From: an uncultured Flavobacteriales bacterium
GTDB lineage: Bacteria; Bacteroidota; Bacteroidia; Flavobacteriales; UBA1820
Reading direction: 5' to 3'
Assembly (NCBI GenBank): GCA_902478645.1
Contig: CABSLV010000002.1
Location: 1 to 64,000 of the forward strand
DNA length: 64,000 bases
This document shows, piece after piece, positions 1 to 8,448 of the stretch. The notes below the pieces were generated by a model, which saw nothing but the letters and a program-made list of their open reading frames with translations, was not told where the DNA came from and searched no databases. Both the position numbers and the translations under genes were made by a program. Each line of letters opens with the position of its first letter. The stretch's first letter is position 1.

Positions 1-333
1 CCCCGCCGTATCGAACTGGTGGGACGACACGCCCAGATCGGCCAGGATGCCATCGACAGCCTCCACCCGATAAAAACGCAGGTAACGGGACATGTAGCGG
101 AAGTTTTCCCCGACAAAGGTAAAGCGAGGGTCGTCAATCTCCCCGGCCGGCACTTCGCTGTCCTGGTCGAAGGCGAACAAACGGCCGCCTTGCCCCAAGC
201 GGGAAAGGATTTCGCGCGAGTGTCCGCCGCCGCCGAACGTCGCATCGACGTACACACCGTCGGGCTTGATCGCAAGAGCATCGACGGACTCGTTCAAAAG
301 TACGGGTACGTGGTAACTCATCGTCGTATTCAT
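1..333 (-). CDS. rsmH: RsmH (MraW), 16S rRNA m4C1402 methyltransferase, N-terminal part
   Basis: The frame stays open from the ATG at 333 to the window edge (111 codons), so only the N-terminal third is present. RsmH uses S-adenosylmethionine to N4-methylate C1402 of 16S rRNA in the decoding centre. The SAM-binding glycine motif DATFGGGGHS is clear near residue 30, followed by a DQD acidic pair. The ATG overlaps the mraZ stop as ATGA (330-333), so translation is probably coupled to mraZ. A second Met five codons in (321) could also be used. The gene opens the division/cell-wall (dcw) cluster, which should continue beyond position 1 on the minus strand. Confidence 0.95.
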   Translation of the reverse strand, partial: MNTTMSYHVPVLLNESVDALAIKPDGVYVDATFGGGGHSREILSRLGQGGRLFAFDQDSEVPAGEIDDPRFTFVGENFRYMSRYLRFYRVEAVDGILADLGVSSHQFDTAG

Positions 334-812
334 ATCTCCCGGGAGGAACCATCACCTTCCTTCCCGGCGGATCCCATCAATTTTTCTGCCAACTCGGCAT
401 AGGAACTCTCCCCGCGGCCGAGCGCCTGTTCGTACAGATCCTTGTCCCACAACTCGAAGAAATTCCCCACCGGGGACAACACCACCTCCCGTTCGAAATG
501 TGCCCAGACAGCCAGGTCGGCCGGGATATTCACCCGCCCCACCGCATCGGCCTCCACAAAGCGCACCCCCGCCATGAAACGGCGGATGAAGTCGCGGTGC
601 TCCCGCACATAGGGATTCAAACGCTGGATCTTGCCCAACTCCTCCTCCCACATGCGGGACGTGTACATCTCCAAACACGTTTCCTGCATCGAGCGACGAA
701 TAAAAAATCCGCCGCCCATCTCTCCGCCCAGCGCCTTGCGCAGGGCCGAGGGCAGGGCTATACGTCCTTTGGCATCGGGTTTTACGGCAAATGTCTCGAG
801 TATACGGTACAT
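330..812 (-). CDS. mraZ: MraZ, transcriptional regulator of the dcw cluster
   Basis: This is a 160-residue protein of the usual MraZ length with two SpoVT-AbrB-like halves: DAKGRIALP at residues 13-21 and DAVGRVNIP at 89-97. MraZ forms a ring-shaped oligomer that binds short direct repeats ahead of its own gene and controls the mraZ-rsmH-fts-mur operon. It is first in the operon and overlaps rsmH by 4 nt. Its promoter region carries three matching direct repeats (844-872), as expected for autoregulation. Identification is secure from the family signature and the rsmH neighbour. Confidence 0.96.
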   Translation of the reverse strand: MYRILETFAVKPDAKGRIALPSALRKALGGEMGGGFFIRRSMQETCLEMYTSRMWEEELGKIQRLNPYVREHRDFIRRFMAGVRFVEADAVGRVNIPADLAVWAHFEREVVLSPVGNFFELWDKDLYEQALGRGESSYAELAEKLMGSAGKEGDGSSREI

Positions 813-828
813 ACGATCTATTATCGTT

Positions 829-872
829 CAAAATTACTACATTTCCACCACACCTCCACCACTTTCCACCAC
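829..872 (-). promoter_or_regulatory. mraZ promoter with triple MraZ box
   Basis: On the minus strand a TAATTTTG (-7 type, TAnnTTTG) lies at 829-836, about 17 nt before the mraZ ATG. Just upstream are three copies of GTGGTGGA at 844-851, 855-862 and 865-872, spaced 11 and 10 bp, so they face the same side of the helix. They cover the -33 region. This layout agrees with the direct-repeat operators known for MraZ. That MraZ binds here is inferred. Confidence 0.8.
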
Positions 873-1002
873 TTTTTCCCATTTTATTTCTTATCTTTTT
901 TTAACGACATTTTAAGACCCTCTCCGACACAAATTGCCGTAACTTTCCACATCGGCCAAAACCGAACAAAATCGCAGGAAAAACACAATACCCCATACAG
1001 AA

Positions 1003-3642
1003 ATGAAAGCATTCAAGATCGCAGCCATCGGCATAGGATCTCTCGTCGGGCTGCTCATCGTGCTGATGATCACCATCCCCTATTTCTTCAAGGACAAGAT
1101 CGTCGACACCGCCCTCCAGGCCGCCAACGAATCGCTCACCGCCCGGATCGTGGTCGATCCCTCGGACGTACACTTCTCGCTGTTCTCCCACTTCCCCAAC
1201 TTCACCCTCGCCATCGAAGACTTCGCCATCGAAGGCACAGGAAAATTCGAAGGCACCACCCTGATCCGCGCTTCGAAGATCTACGCCGTGATCGACCTCG
1301 CCAGCGTCTTTTCCGGCACGCCCAACATCCGGGCCGTCGGACTGGAAAAACCCCAAATCCACCTGATCACCGCCAAGGACGGCAGTGCCAACTACGACAT
1401 CGTCAAACCCTCGGACGAAAAGGGATCCGAGCCGGCCGACACGAGTGCCCTGGCGCTGAACATCGACCTGAAAAAATACAGTATCTCCCACGCCGAAGTG
1501 GATTACATCGACTCCACCTCGTCGATGGCCCTGCATATCGGCAACCTGAACCACTCGGGCAGCGGAGCGATGCGCTCTGAACGCTTTGCCCTGAAAACCG
1601 AGACCTCCATCGACACGCTCACCTTCGCCCTGGAAGGCACCCGCTACATCAAGGACGCCCGCATCCTGGGCAAAATCACCCTGGACATGGACATGGGCGC
1701 GATGGTCTTCACCGTCGACACCCAGGGCGAGGACTACAACCTGCACCTGAACGACATCGACCTGTTGTGTGAAGGTTCCCTCGGTCTGCTGGACGGCGGT
1801 GGCATGGACATCGACCTGCATCTGGGCAGCGGGAAGACCGAGTTCTCGTCCCTGCTCTCGATGCTTCCCCCGCAATATGCCTCGATGCTCGACGGGGTGA
1901 AAACCGAAGGGACCTTCGAGATGGACGCCACCGTCAAAGGCACCTACGGCGAAAATGCCTTCCCCGCTATCCAAGCGCTGCTCAAAGCCGAGAACGGCCG
2001 CATCCAATACCCCAAACTGCCCAAATCGATCGACGACATCCAGATCGACCTGCGGGTAGCTTCGCCCCAGAGCACCTCGCTCGACGCACTGACCATCGAC
2101 ATGCCCAAATGCACGATGAAAGTAGCCGACAGCCCGGTTTCCGCCACCCTGCAACTCGCCACCCCGATCAGCGATCCGGATATCCGCGCTTCGCTGAAGA
2201 CCACGCTCGACGTAGCCTCGCTGCGCGATGTGATCCCGCTGGAGGAGGATGACCGGATCGACGGAAAGATCCTCGCCGACGTCTCGATCGCCGGCCGGAT
2301 GTCCACCCTGGAAAAAGGCAACTACCAGGACTTCAAGGCCGACGGCAGCATCTCGATCCAAAACCTGGAATACGCCACCCGCTCGGTCGCACAACCGGTA
2401 AGGATCCCCTCGGCACAACTGATCTTCTCGCCTCAAGCCCTCGACCTTCGCTCTTTCGCCCTGGAGATCGGTGAAAGCGACCTTTCCCTTTCGGGACAAC
2501 TGAAAAACTACCTCGGGTACTACCTGAAAGGACAAACCCTGCAGGGCAACCTGAATGTCTCCTCGAAAAACCTCGACCTGTCCTCCATCCTGCCGGCCGA
2601 CAGCACTGCCACCGCCACCCCTGCCGCCCAGGAAACCGCACAATCCTCCCCGCAGGAAACCGCCGCCGCCCAGCCCATCCGCCTGCCCAAAGGCATCCGG
2701 TTCGACACGCAACTCGACCTGAAAAAAGTAAGCTACGGCACCATCGCCCTCTCCCAGGTTCAGGGACACCTGGGCCTGTACGACCAGATCGCCTACCTGA
2801 AAAACATCGCCATGCACGTAGCGGACGGCACGGTAAACGCTTCGGGTTCCTACGACGCCCGCCAGGAGGACAACGCCCTGGCCGACATGACTTTCTCGCT
2901 CTCCGGGCTCGACATCCCGCAGATGGCCGCCATGTTCACCAGCGTGAAGACCTTGGCACCGATAGCCTCTTCGGTGAGCGGACGGGTCAGCGGCTCGATC
3001 GCACTCAACACCCGCCTGGACGCAGCGATGCAGCCGGTGTACACCACGATGAACAGCCAGGGCACCCTGTCCACACAAGGTTTGCAGCTGAAGAACAGCG
3101 AATTTACCAAGACGCTGGGAAAAGCCCTCGGGATCTCCGCCCTGGGAAACGACCCGAAGGTGGAAGACCTCAACCTCAGCTATACCATCACCGACGGCCG
3201 GCTGACCGTCGCCCCGACTTCGTTCAAACTGGCCGGCATCGGAGCTACCCTGGCCGGCGATATGGTCCTCGAAGGGATGACCCTCGACATGACCACCGAC
3301 CTGAAAGTACCCCGTACGATGCTGCCCCAGAGCATCAACCAGACGATCGACCAGGCCGTCTCGACCCTCACTTCCCTCGGGGTGAAGACTTCGGTAGGCG
3401 AAACGCTCGACATTGCCGGGCTGATCACCGGGGAGGCCACTTCGCCGAAATACTCCATTGCGTACGGTCCGGATCATAGCCCCTCGCTGGCCGACTACCT
3501 GAAATCCGAAACCGAAAAGGCCGCCAAAAACGCTGCCGAAGCCGCCAAGGAAAAAGCCGAAGAAAAAGTAAAGGAGCAGACCGACAACCTGAAAGACAAA
3601 GCGGTTGATGCCATCAAGGGTTTGTTCGGAGGCAAGAAATAA
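1003..3642 (+). CDS. AsmA-family envelope protein
   Basis: The protein has 879 residues with one N-terminal membrane anchor (about residues 8-30), then a long periplasmic part of repeating beta-strand segments. The N-terminal AsmA signature is visible (inner region, VHFSLFSHFPNFTL near 57-70), and the C-terminal part carries typical AsmA_2-like FKLAGIGATLAGDMVLEGMT text. The last 50 residues are Lys/Glu/Ala-rich and likely coiled coil. AsmA/TamB-like proteins are thought to bridge inner and outer membranes and move phospholipids; the role here is inferred. It stands alone on the plus strand with a hairpin terminator after it. A possible promoter (TAACTTTC near 939) is too weak to list separately. 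Confidence 0.85.
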   Translation: MKAFKIAAIGIGSLVGLLIVLMITIPYFFKDKIVDTALQAANESLTARIVVDPSDVHFSLFSHFPNFTLAIEDFAIEGTGKFEGTTLIRASKIYAVIDLASVFSGTPNIRAVGLEKPQIHLITAKDGSANYDIVKPSDEKGSEPADTSALALNIDLKKYSISHAEVDYIDSTSSMALHIGNLNHSGSGAMRSERFALKTETSIDTLTFALEGTRYIKDARILGKITLDMDMGAMVFTVDTQGEDYNLHLNDIDLLCEGSLGLLDGGGMDIDLHLGSGKTEFSSLLSMLPPQYASMLDGVKTEGTFEMDATVKGTYGENAFPAIQALLKAENGRIQYPKLPKSIDDIQIDLRVASPQSTSLDALTIDMPKCTMKVADSPVSATLQLATPISDPDIRASLKTTLDVASLRDVIPLEEDDRIDGKILADVSIAGRMSTLEKGNYQDFKADGSISIQNLEYATRSVAQPVRIPSAQLIFSPQALDLRSFALEIGESDLSLSGQLKNYLGYYLKGQTLQGNLNVSSKNLDLSSILPADSTATATPAAQETAQSSPQETAAAQPIRLPKGIRFDTQLDLKKVSYGTIALSQVQGHLGLYDQIAYLKNIAMHVADGTVNASGSYDARQEDNALADMTFSLSGLDIPQMAAMFTSVKTLAPIASSVSGRVSGSIALNTRLDAAMQPVYTTMNSQGTLSTQGLQLKNSEFTKTLGKALGISALGNDPKVEDLNLSYTITDGRLTVAPTSFKLAGIGATLAGDMVLEGMTLDMTTDLKVPRTMLPQSINQTIDQAVSTLTSLGVKTSVGETLDIAGLITGEATSPKYSIAYGPDHSPSLADYLKSETEKAAKNAAEAAKEKAEEKVKEQTDNLKDKAVDAIKGLFGGKK

Positions 3643-3674
3643 CCCGCGACTTCCCTCCCAAAGACAAAAAAACA

Positions 3675-3705
3675 GGGCGCAACGGCCACACATTGCGCCC
3701 TTTTT
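3675..3705 (+). terminator. Intrinsic terminator after the asmA-like gene
   Basis: GGGCGCAA (3675-3682) pairs with TTGCGCCC (3693-3700) across a 10-nt loop and is followed by TTTTT. It separates the AsmA-like gene from ftsX. Confidence 0.85.
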
Positions 3706-3737
3706 AGTAATTTAGCCGCTGAATCCATCTCTTCTCC

Positions 3738-4619
3738 ATGAGAAAAGACAAAAGAGAAAAATACGAACGCCGCCGGGTCAAATCGTCCTACGTATCGGTA
3801 GTGGTCAGCACCACGCTGGTGCTTTTCATCCTGGGGCTCATCGGGATGCTGGTGCTCTCCACGGACAACCTCACCCGCCACATCAAGGAAAACTTCGCCG
3901 TCGGGGTCACCCTGAAGGACGGCGTGAAACAACAGGACCTCGACCAGTTCATCCGCGCCATCGAAGTAGCTCCCTACGCCAAAGGTGTCCAGTTCGTCAG
4001 CCGGGAAGATGCCCTTCAAACCCTCAAGGACGACTTGGGCGAGGATTTCGTCGAGTTCGTCGGGGACAACCCCCTCAACGACCGCATCGACGTATTTTTC
4101 CGCGCCGAATATGCCGACAGCCGCCAGGTCGATTCGGTAGCCACGATGCTGATGAAAAACGACTTCGTCGATTCGGTGGACTACAACCGGATCATGCTGG
4201 ACGAAATAAACTCCAACATCCGCACCATCAGCCTGTGGCTGGGTGCCTTCGCCATCCTGTTCCTGGTCGTGTCCATCCTGCTGATCAACAACTCGGTGCG
4301 TCTGACCATCTATTCCAAACGCTTTACCATCCGGACCATGCAGCTGGTGGGAGCCACCCCGAAGTTCATCCGCCGGCCCTTTGTCAACCGCCTGGTAGGC
4401 AGCGCATTGATCAGCGCCTTCATCGCCTTGATCCTGCTCTCCGGCATCGTATATTACCTGTACCAGTGGCAGCCCGAATACCGGATCGTACTGGACCTGC
4501 GGCTCATCGGAGCCTTGTACTGCGGCCTGGTGGTCATATCGGTGCTCATCACGATGATCAGCGGCCGGACGGCCGTGCGCAAATTCCTCGGCATGCGCGC
4601 CGAAGACCTGTATTACTAA
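3738..4619 (+). CDS. ftsX: Cell-division protein FtsX (permease-like)
   Basis: The 293-residue protein has a basic cytoplasmic N-terminus, one membrane helix (about 20-42), an extracytoplasmic domain, and three C-terminal helices (about 165-190, 215-240, 260-280): the FtsX layout. In bacteria FtsEX couples ATP hydrolysis by FtsE to activation of peptidoglycan hydrolases at the septum. As is usual in Bacteroidetes, ftsE is not next to it. The following genes, DUF3098 and uppP, form a conserved Bacteroidetes neighbourhood, so an envelope role is well supported. The first Met is used; it sits 33 nt after the preceding terminator. Confidence 0.93.
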   Translation: MRKDKREKYERRRVKSSYVSVVVSTTLVLFILGLIGMLVLSTDNLTRHIKENFAVGVTLKDGVKQQDLDQFIRAIEVAPYAKGVQFVSREDALQTLKDDLGEDFVEFVGDNPLNDRIDVFFRAEYADSRQVDSVATMLMKNDFVDSVDYNRIMLDEINSNIRTISLWLGAFAILFLVVSILLINNSVRLTIYSKRFTIRTMQLVGATPKFIRRPFVNRLVGSALISAFIALILLSGIVYYLYQWQPEYRIVLDLRLIGALYCGLVVISVLITMISGRTAVRKFLGMRAEDLYY

Positions 4620-4650
4620 CCCCCGTTTCAAAACACAAACCACACGCCTT

Positions 4651-4908
4651 ATGAAAGCCTCGCAAAGCACCTTTCTCTTCACCCGGAACAATTACCTCCT
4701 GATGGCGGCCGGAGTGGTCGTCATCCTGCTGGGATTTCTCCTGATGAGCGGAGGTAACGACCCCGACTTGACCCAGTTCAACGAAGCGATCTTTTCCCGC
4801 CGGCGCATCTTCTGGGCACCGCTGATCGTTATCCTGGGATTCGTGATCGAGATCATCGCCATCTTTTACTCCCCGCGCAAGAAAAGCGACACCCCGGCAG
4901 AGAAATAA
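4651..4908 (+). CDS. DUF3098 small membrane protein
   Basis: An 85-residue protein with two predicted membrane helices (about 16-33 and 52-71) joined by a short loop containing FNEAIFSRRR. The pattern and the place between ftsX and uppP match DUF3098, a Bacteroidetes family of unknown function. It starts 31 nt after ftsX and is probably cotranscribed. Its constant company suggests a part in division or undecaprenyl-carrier handling, but nothing in the sequence shows a catalytic site. Confidence 0.85.
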   Translation: MKASQSTFLFTRNNYLLMAAGVVVILLGFLLMSGGNDPDLTQFNEAIFSRRRIFWAPLIVILGFVIEIIAIFYSPRKKSDTPAEK

Positions 4909-5024
4909 CCCCGGGACGTCCCGCCCGGGAGGGCGGAAAAGCATCTCCCACCCCGGATTGGGGAAATCGTCCCCCGCACGGCAAAGTATCTTACCCTGTT
5001 TAACCCCTTAACCTTCTTTATGCT

Positions 5025-5825
5025 ATGGATTTATGGCAAGCGATCCTTTTGGGCATCATCCAAGGACTGGCAGAATTCCTGCCCGTCTCTTCCAGCGGAC
5101 AACTGGAACTGGCCAAAGCCGCCCTCGGAGTAGACCTGGAAGGAAGCGCCGGACTGGCCTTTACCATCTACCTCCACGTCGGGACCGCCCTGGCGACGGT
5201 AGTCGTCTTCCGAAAAACGATCTGGGACTTGCTCAAAGGGCTCTTTGAATTCCGTTGGAACGAGCAGACACGCTATCTGGCCATGATCGCCGTCTCGATG
5301 ATCCCGGCCGGGATCGCCGGGCTTTTCTTCATGGACTACATCGACCTGCTCTTCGAAGGCAATGTCCTGCTGGTCGGCTCCATGCTCATCCTCACCGCCG
5401 CCCTGCTGCTGGTAGCGGACCGCGCCCGGGACACCACCCGGAAAGTGTCGTTCGCCAGCGCACTGATCATCGGCCTCTCTCAAGCCTTGGCCATCCTGCC
5501 CGGACTGTCCCGTTCCGGCACAACGATATCCACTTCGGCCCTCTGCAAGGTAGACCGAGGCGACGCCGCCCGCTTCTCGTTCCTGATGGTGCTCCCGCTT
5601 ATCTTCGGGCAGATCGCCAAAGACATCCTGGACGGAGGGCTCTCGGCCGACATGTCCCAAAGCGGCACAGGTGTCATCCTAGTGGGAACTCTGGTGTCGT
5701 TCCTGGTAGGCATCGCCGCCTGCCGCTGGATGATCGCCCTGGTAAAACGCGCACAGCTGAAATGGTTTGCCGTCTACTGCCTGATCGTCGGGGTGGCCGC
5801 CATCGCATGGAAGCTGTTTTTCTAA
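5025..5825 (+). CDS. uppP: Undecaprenyl-diphosphatase UppP (BacA)
   Basis: UppP removes a phosphate from undecaprenyl pyrophosphate to recycle the lipid carrier for peptidoglycan and other envelope glycans. The 266-residue polytopic protein has both family motifs: EFLPVSSSGQLEL at 17-29 and PGLSRSGTT at 159-167 (catalytic Ser/Arg region), with His51 in YLHVGT. The length is normal. The 116-nt gap from DUF3098 contains two short GC-rich inverted repeats (about 4911-4936) but no T tract, so read-through from ftsX is plausible. A bidirectional terminator follows. Confidence 0.96.
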   Translation: MDLWQAILLGIIQGLAEFLPVSSSGQLELAKAALGVDLEGSAGLAFTIYLHVGTALATVVVFRKTIWDLLKGLFEFRWNEQTRYLAMIAVSMIPAGIAGLFFMDYIDLLFEGNVLLVGSMLILTAALLLVADRARDTTRKVSFASALIIGLSQALAILPGLSRSGTTISTSALCKVDRGDAARFSFLMVLPLIFGQIAKDILDGGLSADMSQSGTGVILVGTLVSFLVGIAACRWMIALVKRAQLKWFAVYCLIVGVAAIAWKLFF

Positions 5826-5864
5826 TGCACACCTGCTGCGGGCAGAAAAGTCCCGCGCAGCGAT

Positions 5865-5901
5865 AAAAAATCCGACAACGCCATGCGTTGCCGGATTTTT
5901 T
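5865..5901. terminator. Bidirectional terminator between uppP and the DUF4097 operon
   Basis: CAACGC (5876-5881) pairs with GCGTTG (5885-5890); the stem continues past one mismatch with TCCG/CGGA and is flanked by A-rich and T-rich tracts. It can serve both convergent transcripts. Confidence 0.85.
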
Positions 5902-5927
5902 ATTTTACCGCAGAGCAGATCGCTTTT

Positions 5928-6830
5928 TTACCACGCTCCCACGTATATATCGCCCGAAACGGCATTGGCCCGCACTTGAACCCCATTTCCCGAAGTATTC
6001 AACTCCAAACGGCGGCTGGCGCGCGCCACACCCGAAATCTCGATCTCGCTGCTCACTCCGCTGAGCGAGTAACTATGTGACTTCAGGTCGCCCTTCAGGT
6101 AAAGGCGAATATCGCCCGAGACGGATTTGATCGACGTCTGCCGGACCTTGGGTCCCATGAACAGACACACATTGCCGGAAGTGGAGGACGCTCCGACCAG
6201 GGAAAAATCCACCCCGGTCTTGCTTCCCTTGGCCTGCACATCACCCGAAACGGTAGTTACATCGATCTTGTTGCCCGCACAATCGGCCAGGGAAACATCG
6301 CCCGAAGTAGTACGTACCACGGCCAAGGCAGACGTGATCCCCTTGAGGGTCATATCGCCCGAGACCGTGCTCACCGACAGGTCGTCCGCCGATACGCCGA
6401 CCAGCGACACATCGCCCGAGACAGACGAAACTTCCGCTCCCTCCAAACGAAGCCCCTGCAACGAGACATCGCCCGAAACACCTTTGACGACTACAACCTG
6501 CACATCCTCTGGAGCCTCGATACGGATGTAGCCCTGCGCACGGCGGATGGACACCGAGCGGAGCGTTTGGTAGACTTCCAAGGTCGAACCCGACTTGCGC
6601 GCCTGGATGCTGAAATTCTTTTCCCGAATATCCATGTAGTCCACCCGGCACTCGACCTTGGTCTGCGCACCGTCTGTTTTGACCACACTCACCGGCAAGA
6701 CCGACTGCACTACCTTGATGGTGGTCACCCCCGAATAAGCCGCATCGATAAACACTTTGTTCTCGATCGTCTCCGCCCCAACGGTTCCCACCATCCACAG
6801 GGCGCAAAATAACAAGAGTATTTTCTTCAT
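5928..6830 (-). CDS. Secreted DUF4097-type beta-helix protein, SGD version
   Basis: The 300-residue protein starts at the ATG at 6830 with a signal peptide (MKKILLLFCALWMVGTVGAE). The rest is a run of short repeats, about 18-23 residues each, centred on V/T-SGD followed by a strand (for example VSGDVSL, VSGDMTL, VSGDIRL); at least eight SGD/SGN copies are visible. This is the DUF4097/DUF2807 right-handed beta-helix pattern, found in exported proteins of unknown function. It is last in a three-gene minus-strand operon and a paralogue of the next gene upstream. An upstream in-frame Met (6893) lies inside the previous gene and was not chosen because the signal peptide begins at 6830. Confidence 0.85.
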   Translation of the reverse strand: MKKILLLFCALWMVGTVGAETIENKVFIDAAYSGVTTIKVVQSVLPVSVVKTDGAQTKVECRVDYMDIREKNFSIQARKSGSTLEVYQTLRSVSIRRAQGYIRIEAPEDVQVVVVKGVSGDVSLQGLRLEGAEVSSVSGDVSLVGVSADDLSVSTVSGDMTLKGITSALAVVRTTSGDVSLADCAGNKIDVTTVSGDVQAKGSKTGVDFSLVGASSTSGNVCLFMGPKVRQTSIKSVSGDIRLYLKGDLKSHSYSLSGVSSEIEISGVARASRRLELNTSGNGVQVRANAVSGDIYVGAW

Positions 6831-6886
6831 CGCACTTCTTTCGTATTTGCGTTTGACATTCTTTCTTTTCTCCTCTCCGCCACTTT

Positions 6887-7774
6887 CTACCAAGAGCGCA
6901 CATCGACCCCGCCCGAAACCGTCGTGGCCTTCAGGTTTACTCCTCCGCTCTGGCCTTCGCTTTCGAAATGGCGCCGGGATTCACCGACCCCGGCCACCCG
7001 TACTCCGCCCGAAGTGGCATTCAAATCGTAACCGTTGCGGCTCAGATCACCTTTGAGGTACACGTCGATCCCGCCCGAAATACTCTCCAAAGATACCTCT
7101 TGTGCCGAATCTTCCAAATAGACTTTCACTCCGCCCGAGACGGTTTCCCCCTCCATTTGGTTGGCCGACAAAGCCTCGGCGCGAATCCCGCCCGAGACGG
7201 TCTTGCAAGTGAGCCACTTTCCCCATACCTGCGAGAGCTCTACACCTCCCGAGACCGTACTCAAGTTCATTTGCTCGGCATTCACTCCACTCACTTTCAC
7301 TCCCCCCGAAACCGTCTGCGCCTTCAGGCGATCCAAAGAAACCCCTTCGGCATAAATTCCGCCCGAGACCCCCTGGATGTCCACCTCCCGCACCGAAGCG
7401 GGCACCCGCAGTTCGAGGTAGCACCCCGAGGCCTGTCGGCAAACCACTCCGTCCTTGGGCGTCTGATAGATCTCCAGCACGCCTCCGTCCTGGCGCACGC
7501 CGATCTTGTAGTCGGGGACATTGACCTTCATCTGCCCTGCGTAGCACACTACCGACACACTATCCGATGTACCGGGAAGGATACGCACCGGGAAAATGCT
7601 CTGCGCCACCCGAATGGTTCGCACCCCGGCATACTGGCCGTCGAGAAGGGTCGTGTCCTTCCACTGAACCGCATTCCCCTCCGACCATCCGGAACGGTTC
7701 ACGGCACTCCAACCGCATCCGGCAGCCAACAAAGCGAAAACCGCAGCAAAAGCCGCAAAAAATATCTTCTTCAT
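6887..7774 (-). CDS. DUF4097-type lipoprotein, SGG version
   Basis: The 295-residue protein has a lipoprotein signal ending LLAAGC (Cys20 from the chosen ATG at 7774), then about nine repeats centred on V/I-SGG plus a beta strand (VSGGVKV, VSGGIRA, ISGGIDV). It is paralogous to the downstream protein, but the repeat acid Asp is Gly throughout. A GGAG lies 8 nt before 7774, which favours that start over the Met at 7786. DUF4097/DUF2807 proteins are exported beta-helix proteins without a settled function; anchoring in the outer membrane is inferred from the lipobox. Confidence 0.83.
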   Translation of the reverse strand: MKKIFFAAFAAVFALLAAGCGWSAVNRSGWSEGNAVQWKDTTLLDGQYAGVRTIRVAQSIFPVRILPGTSDSVSVVCYAGQMKVNVPDYKIGVRQDGGVLEIYQTPKDGVVCRQASGCYLELRVPASVREVDIQGVSGGIYAEGVSLDRLKAQTVSGGVKVSGVNAEQMNLSTVSGGVELSQVWGKWLTCKTVSGGIRAEALSANQMEGETVSGGVKVYLEDSAQEVSLESISGGIDVYLKGDLSRNGYDLNATSGGVRVAGVGESRRHFESEGQSGGVNLKATTVSGGVDVRSW

Positions 7775-7815
7775 AGCGAACTCCATTTATATTTTCTCTG
7801 TTATTTCCTTTTGCC

Positions 7816-8310
7816 TTATTTCCGGGAAGAAATATGCACTTTTTCCCATCCGCAACAATCGCCCGGATCGACCTTTCCACGCGTACTGACCAATTCCAAC
7901 GAGCGCACCGTCAGCCCTTCGGCCTGCACATCGCCCCGGTTTTTTACCTTTACCGCCTCCACGCAAGCCGGCACCTCTACCGTAACCATCTGCCGGGACG
8001 TCCCCTCAAACGACCCGCCGTCCGGAACCCGAAGGATCAGGCGATCGCCGTCCTGCTCATACCGGGGCTGCGCTGCGGACATTCCTGCATTCCCATTCTG
8101 AAATCCTTCTATCCGAACATACAAGGTGTCGTTTCGGCTAGGCAAAAGGTGTGTCTGCCCATCTTTCTGACGGATCTCGAGGGCGAGAAGTCCGGCAAAT
8201 GAGCCTTCCTGCAGCGCCCTCTCCGTATTGTTCTCAAAGGCCACCCCTTCCGTACAAGCCCCGGCAAACAGGCAAACGAAAGACAGACCGATCCATGGCA
8301 TTTTCTTCAT
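7816..8310 (-). CDS. Small lipoprotein, first gene of the DUF4097 operon
   Basis: A 164-residue protein with a lipobox FAGAC (Cys19) after MKKMPWIGLSFVCLF. The body has features of the DUF2807/DUF4097 head domain (LEIRQKDG, VTVEVPACVEAVKVKNRGDVQAEGL), with only one or two repeat-like strands before it ends, so it resembles a short relative of the two genes downstream. A 41-nt gap separates it from the next gene. I do not recognise a specific function. It is divergent from the ABC-F gene at 8449. Confidence 0.75.
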   Translation of the reverse strand: MKKMPWIGLSFVCLFAGACTEGVAFENNTERALQEGSFAGLLALEIRQKDGQTHLLPSRNDTLYVRIEGFQNGNAGMSAAQPRYEQDGDRLILRVPDGGSFEGTSRQMVTVEVPACVEAVKVKNRGDVQAEGLTVRSLELVSTRGKVDPGDCCGWEKVHISSRK

Positions 8311-8406
8311 TTCTTCTTTCCTTCTTTCTTTTCAACAACATTAGACCGGAAAAACGGCAAAAAGGTTACAGCAGAAGTGTTATTTTTTTCATCCCGGGGG
8401 ATTGCT

Positions 8407-8414
8407 TACCTTTG
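8407..8414 (+). promoter_or_regulatory. Promoter -7 element of the ABC-F gene
   Basis: TACCTTTG fits the Bacteroidetes TAnnTTTG element and lies 35 nt before the ATG at 8449. A T-rich stretch (8383-8389) sits at the -33 distance. Confidence 0.6.
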
Positions 8415-8448
8415 CGCCATCTGAAATACAAGCAAAAAGACACCTATC

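Noticed and set aside
901..3693. Long minus-strand open frame antisense to the AsmA-like gene
   Set aside because: It is a GC-driven shadow with Gly/Val/Phe-biased, non-protein-like composition; the plus-strand frame has a membrane anchor and family signature.
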